9,856 bases of DNA from an uncultured Peptostreptococcaceae bacterium (GTDB lineage: Bacteria > Bacillota > Clostridia > Tissierellales > Peptoniphilaceae): NCBI GenBank assembly GCA_945910665.1, contig CAMDZK010000025.1:1-9856 (forward strand). Direction: 5' to 3'. Every line of letters begins with the position of its first letter. Within the stretch, counting starts at the first letter, position 1. The position numbers were made by a program, and so were the translations under genes. Below the pieces are notes generated by a model that saw nothing but the letters and a program-made list of their open reading frames with translations, was not told where the DNA came from and made no database searches. Below are positions 7,534-9,856 of the stretch, in pieces.

Positions 7534-8109
7534 ATGTGTGGACGCTATTCCTTTGATGTAAATATTGAAGAACTTGAAAAGTACTATGGACTCACAGAGA
7601 GTCAGTTGGATTTTACACCGAAAGAGGAAATTTTCCCTACAAACACAGCCCCTGTTCTCATCGCTGATGGAAAACTCCGCTTGGTAGAATGGGGATTTAA
7701 GCCGAGTTTTCAAAAAGGAGTCTTGATTAACGCCCGAGGGGAAACCGTGCATGAAAAGAAAACTTTTCAAGAGGCTTTTCAACGAAGACGGTGTGTCGTC
7801 TTTTCTTCTGGTTTTTACGAGTGGAAAAAGGAAGAAGGCGCTTCTACGAAATTTTTAATTACAAGCGACGATGAACCTTTTCTTGCCATGGCAGGTCTGT
7901 GGGAAGTGTTTGGTGATACGGCAAATTTTGTCATCGTCACAACTGCATCTGCCGATGAAATGGAAGGCATCCATCCTCGGATGCCGGTTCTCTTACACAA
8001 AGACGAAATTAGAAACTATCTAAATCATGAACAGATGAATCAGGCGTGGTGGAACGCCCTCCTTTTACAAGAAGGCAAGCATCTTACTCTACGCGCTGTG
8101 GAGAAATAA
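7534..8109 (+). CDS. SOS response-associated protein, HMCES/YedK family
   Basis: A 191-residue SRAP-domain protein. Family members (E. coli YedK, human HMCES) form a covalent thiazolidine crosslink through Cys2 with abasic sites in single-stranded DNA, shielding them at replication forks. The start MCGRYSF places Cys2 at the N-terminus after Met removal. Active-site equivalents are present: N66 in INARGE, E96 in GFYEWK, and H147 in HPRMPVLL. It is shorter than YedK (about 222), mainly through compact loops, with no missing motif. The ribosome binding site GGAG (7523-7526) lies inside the last codons of tkt and the ATG is one base after the tkt stop, so translation is tightly linked. No LexA-type operator was recognised, and the transketolase link suggests constitutive rather than damage-induced expression. 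Confidence 0.95.
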   Translation: MCGRYSFDVNIEELEKYYGLTESQLDFTPKEEIFPTNTAPVLIADGKLRLVEWGFKPSFQKGVLINARGETVHEKKTFQEAFQRRRCVVFSSGFYEWKKEEGASTKFLITSDDEPFLAMAGLWEVFGDTANFVIVTTASADEMEGIHPRMPVLLHKDEIRNYLNHEQMNQAWWNALLLQEGKHLTLRAVEK

Positions 8110-8110
8110 T

Positions 8111-8419
8111 ATGAATGCAATGAACCCAATCGATCGCGTGAAATGATACGAGGAGCTGTATGATACGTGCCAAATTCTCCTCGATGAAGTAGAGAAAAAA
8201 ATAGATGCACTTGAAGCGCATCATGAATCCATGCAAGACCTGATTAGCTATTACGCAGGTCCATGGAGAGAAGACAAAAGTCTGAGTGACAAAGGTGAAT
8301 TGCCATCGGATTTAAAGTGTGGAATCCTCATGGAAGATACTTTCTGGGATTTTTATGGTCAGAGAAGAGACCTTGCCATTCGCATGATGGAACTCGGATT
8401 AAAAATCATAAAAGAGTAA
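8111..8419 (+). pseudogene. DUF4298 family gene interrupted by in-frame TGA at codon 12
   Basis: A 102-codon frame whose translation fits DUF4298, a small Bacillota family of unknown function. The downstream part has the family pattern: ISYYAGPW at 45-52, GELPSDLKCGIL at 62-73, EDTFWD at 75-80, then a C-terminal helix. Residues 13-40 (YEELYDTCQILLDEVEKK onward) are a coiled-coil-like helix also expected in the family. The start at 8111 lies one base after the preceding stop with GGAG in the last codons of that gene, the same arrangement as the upstream junction. Codon 12 (8144-8146) is TGA, between RVK and YEEL, where relatives usually have a charged or other ordinary residue. There is no frameshift; a single substitution such as CGA to TGA would explain it. 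Re-initiation at ATG 8231 would leave 62 residues covering the conserved half. Recent nonsense mutation, sequencing error, readthrough or recoding are all possible. Confidence 0.75.
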
Positions 8420-8450
8420 AAATTGGCGGAGATTATCCGCCAATTTTTTT
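8420..8450 (+). terminator. Rho-independent terminator after DUF4298
   Basis: AATTGGCGGA (8421-8430) and TCCGCCAATT (8436-8445) form a perfect 10-bp stem with a five-base loop GATTA, extended by A-T pairs, and a T-run reaches 8450. It starts right after the TAA at 8417-8419 and closes the tkt operon. Confidence 0.93.
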
Positions 8451-8479
8451 GTCCAAAAAAGTATGTGGGATGAATTCCC

Positions 8480-8590
8480 ATGGAGAAATTTGAAAAAAAC
8501 TGGGGAACAAAGAAAGCACGACAAAAAAAGCGACGGATTCATCAAAAAAGACAAAAATTCAAGAGAAAAAAATTTAAAAGTGGCTTGTAA
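8480..8590 (+). CDS. Candidate 36-residue, highly basic small ORF
   Basis: A short frame between the tkt-operon terminator and the mraZ promoter. Its product begins MEKFEKNWGTKKARQKK and ends KFKSGL; 17 of 36 residues are Lys or Arg and only two are acidic, giving a net charge near +15. The ATG at 8480 is the only start, as an in-frame TGA lies at 8471. The ribosome binding site is poor (GTGGGA, 8465-8470), and the start is embedded in an inverted repeat TGGGA-TGAAT-TCCCA (8466-8480). Its stop TAA forms part of the -35 of the mraZ promoter. No similarity to ribosomal proteins such as L34 was recognised. It may be a real nucleic-acid-binding microprotein or merely A-rich spacer that happens to stay open. 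Confidence 0.3.
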   Translation: MEKFEKNWGTKKARQKKRRIHQKRQKFKRKKFKSGL

Positions 8591-8613
8591 TTCAAAGATT
8601 TATCCTTTATAGT
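8585..8613 (+). promoter_or_regulatory. Sigma-A promoter of the mraZ-rsmH (dcw) operon
   Basis: TTGTAA (8585-8590) and TATAGT (8608-8613) are separated by 17 bases and each differs from consensus by only one or two bases. Transcription would begin near 8620, immediately upstream of or at the MraZ boxes. Confidence 0.7.
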
Positions 8614-8620
8614 ATAAGTA

Positions 8621-8650
8621 AGTGGAGAAAAGTGGAACAAAGTGGAAGAA
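8621..8650 (+). promoter_or_regulatory. MraZ operator: three tandem 10-bp boxes
   Basis: AGTGGAGAAA, AGTGGAACAA and AGTGGAAGAA follow one another with an exact 10-bp period. They sit between the -10 and the mraZ ribosome binding site. MraZ proteins are known to bind direct repeats containing GTGG or TGGG one helical turn apart in front of their own gene and to regulate the dcw operon. The position just downstream of the promoter suggests autoregulation. Confidence 0.85.
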
Positions 8651-8676
8651 ATTCCACCGCTAAGGATGGATTACAC

Positions 8677-9114
8677 ATGAGCGTTTTTATCGGCGAATAC
8701 TCACATATGATTGACGATAAAGGACGGGTAAGCATGCCTTCTAAATTCCGTGAGGATTTAGGTGATATTTTTTATATCACAAAAGGGATGGATAGCTGTC
8801 TATTTGTGTATGACGAAGAAGAATGGAGTCGAGCGGAGAACAAAATCAACGAACTTCGTTTGACAAGACGCGATGCCCGCGCTTTTTCCCGACTTTTCTT
8901 TGCTGGCGCATCGAGCCAATCATTAGATAAACAAGGACGTGTCGTGATTCCGCAAAACTTGCGAGAATATGCGGACTTGACAAAAGATGTCGTCATTATT
9001 GGTGTGTCTAATCGCATCGAGATTTGGGATCGAGAGAAGTGGGATGAATACAACTCTTCCGATGATTTCACTTACGAAGCATTAGCAGACCATATGGATG
9101 ACTTAGATTTTTAA
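8677..9114 (+). CDS. mraZ: Transcriptional regulator MraZ
   Basis: A 145-residue DNA-binding protein of the SpoVT-AbrB fold that forms a ring and regulates its own dcw operon. Both repeats of the fold are visible: DDKGRVSMPSKFR at residues 13-25 and DKQGRVVIPQNLREYA at 84-99. The linker LTRRDARAFSRLFFAGAS (62-79) is typical. The ATG at 8677 is chosen because AAGGA (8662-8666) precedes it and the family starts with a MxxFIGEY-like segment. The in-frame GTG at 8632 lies inside the operator repeats and would add 15 unrelated residues. It has its own promoter and three operator boxes directly upstream. The rsmH start codon follows nine bases after the stop, the usual mraZ-rsmH order at the head of a division and cell wall cluster. 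Confidence 0.97.
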   Translation: MSVFIGEYSHMIDDKGRVSMPSKFREDLGDIFYITKGMDSCLFVYDEEEWSRAENKINELRLTRRDARAFSRLFFAGASSQSLDKQGRVVIPQNLREYADLTKDVVIIGVSNRIEIWDREKWDEYNSSDDFTYEALADHMDDLDF

Positions 9115-9123
9115 GGAATAAGT

Positions 9124-9856
9124 ATGAAACATATATCTGTATTACTCAAAGAAACCGTCGATGGTCTCAATATTAAGCCAGATGGCATGTATGTTGATGC
9201 GACGATTGGCATGGGAGGACATGCAGAGGCGATTTTACAGCAGCTGACTACGGGTAGGTTGATTGGAATTGACCAAGATCCCTACGCATTGGAGCAAAGT
9301 AAACATCGACTGGCAGCCTATGCTGACAAACTTACGCTTCTTCACGGAAATTTCACAAATATTGAAGCGCTTCTTCGAGTGAACGGAATTGAGTCAGTGG
9401 ATGGAATTGTCATGGATATTGGCGTTTCTTCTCCTCAGATTGACAATGCAGAGCGGGGATTTTCCTATATGCAAGACGGTCCACTTGATATGCGTATGGA
9501 CACGACCAGTGAATTTACCGCGAAGGATATCGTCAATACTTATGATGAATCGCAACTGGAAGAAATTTTTTGGAAGTATGGCGAAGAACGGTGGGGAAGG
9601 CGCATTGCCAACAACATCGTAAAAAAAAGACAAAGTAAACCAATAGAAACTACTTTCGATTTAGTTGATATCATCGAAGCGTCATATCCTTCGAGAAATA
9701 AAAAAGACGGACATCCTGCAAAGCGCGTCTTTCAGGCGCTACGTATTGTCGTCAATGAAGAATTAAACGTATTAGAAAATGCTCTTCAACAATGTATAGA
9801 CCTACTAAACCCAGGTGGAAGGCTCTGTGTCATCACTTTCCACAGACTTGAAAACC
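9124..9856 (+). CDS. rsmH: 16S rRNA (cytosine(1402)-N(4))-methyltransferase RsmH (3' truncated)
   Basis: The first 244 residues of RsmH (MraW), which methylates N4 of C1402 in the 16S rRNA decoding centre using S-adenosylmethionine. The frame is open to the right edge, with about 65-70 residues missing from the usual 310. Visible landmarks are the N-terminal HISVLLKETVDGL, the cofactor loop VDATIGMGGHAEAIL (24-38), GIDQDP (48-53), MDIGVSSPQID (97-107), RGFSYMQDGPLDMRMD (111-126), YGEER (152-156) and HPAKRVFQALRI (197-208). The ATG at 9124 follows AAGGAA (9113-9118), which overlaps the mraZ stop codon. The last visible segment reads TFHRLEN, where the family normally has SFHSLED; this substitution is noted separately. 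It is co-transcribed with mraZ. Confidence 0.97.
   Translation, partial: MKHISVLLKETVDGLNIKPDGMYVDATIGMGGHAEAILQQLTTGRLIGIDQDPYALEQSKHRLAAYADKLTLLHGNFTNIEALLRVNGIESVDGIVMDIGVSSPQIDNAERGFSYMQDGPLDMRMDTTSEFTAKDIVNTYDESQLEEIFWKYGEERWGRRIANNIVKKRQSKPIETTFDLVDIIEASYPSRNKKDGHPAKRVFQALRIVVNEELNVLENALQQCIDLLNPGGRLCVITFHRLEN

Noticed and set aside
8160..8192. Ten-codon out-of-frame minicistron (ATG 8160) behind AGGAG, and a repeated ATGATACG at 8143 and 8160.
   Set aside because: It lies wholly inside the DUF4298 frame, whose homology continues on both sides; no sign that it is translated.
8111..8230. TGA read as tryptophan (genetic code 4) to explain the DUF4298 interruption.
   Set aside because: Tryptophan is TGG in all other genes here and no other in-frame TGA occurs, so a general reassignment is not supported.
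8632..8676. Longer mraZ starting at GTG 8632.
   Set aside because: That codon is part of the second MraZ operator repeat, and the added residues are not family-like.
1..9856. CRISPR arrays, tRNA or rRNA genes, insertion sequences, phage or defence genes.
   Set aside because: None seen on either strand; reverse-strand frames are shadows of plus-strand genes.

Overview
The window reads as a chromosomal segment of a low-to-moderate GC Gram-positive bacterium (Bacillota). Supporting signs are strong AAGGAGG-type ribosome binding sites, tightly packed same-strand operons, short hairpin-plus-T-tract terminators, and the mraZ-rsmH start of a division and cell wall (dcw) cluster. The protein styles (bacterial acyl-ACP thioesterase, choloylglycine hydrolase family, DUF4298, ZupT) suggest an anaerobic, host-associated clostridial or tissierellial lineage, possibly Peptoniphilaceae. 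That placement is a low-confidence impression. All recognised genes are on the plus strand.

Layout. (1) 1-2724: a 5'-truncated MATE exporter, a ZupT-like metal transporter and an acyl-ACP thioesterase, closely spaced and closed by a terminator. (2) 2744-4405: a choloylglycine-hydrolase-family amidase (Cys2 nucleophile) overlapping a short-chain dehydrogenase by 8 nt, closed by a terminator that overlaps the second stop codon. (3) 4475-5526: an extended -10 promoter, a Nudix hydrolase and an overlapping 173-residue protein of unknown function. (4) 5545-8450: transketolase, an HMCES/YedK abasic-site protein and a DUF4298 gene interrupted by an in-frame TGA, closed by a 10-bp-stem terminator. 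(5) 8451-8676: a candidate 36-residue very basic ORF, then a good sigma-A promoter and three tandem 10-bp MraZ boxes. (6) 8677-9856: mraZ and the start of rsmH, which runs off the right edge.

Most of this is ordinary housekeeping and accessory metabolism. I see no clearly new multi-gene system. The points most worth a second look are the single in-frame TGA near the 5' end of the otherwise intact DUF4298 gene, with a 7-bp inverted repeat starting two bases after it; the inverted MraZ half-site that can pair with the third operator repeat; the basic micro-ORF ahead of the mraZ promoter; and the translationally overlapped amidase-dehydrogenase pair. No complete gene here ends in TGA, and tryptophan is encoded by TGG throughout, so a wholesale TGA-to-Trp code is not supported.
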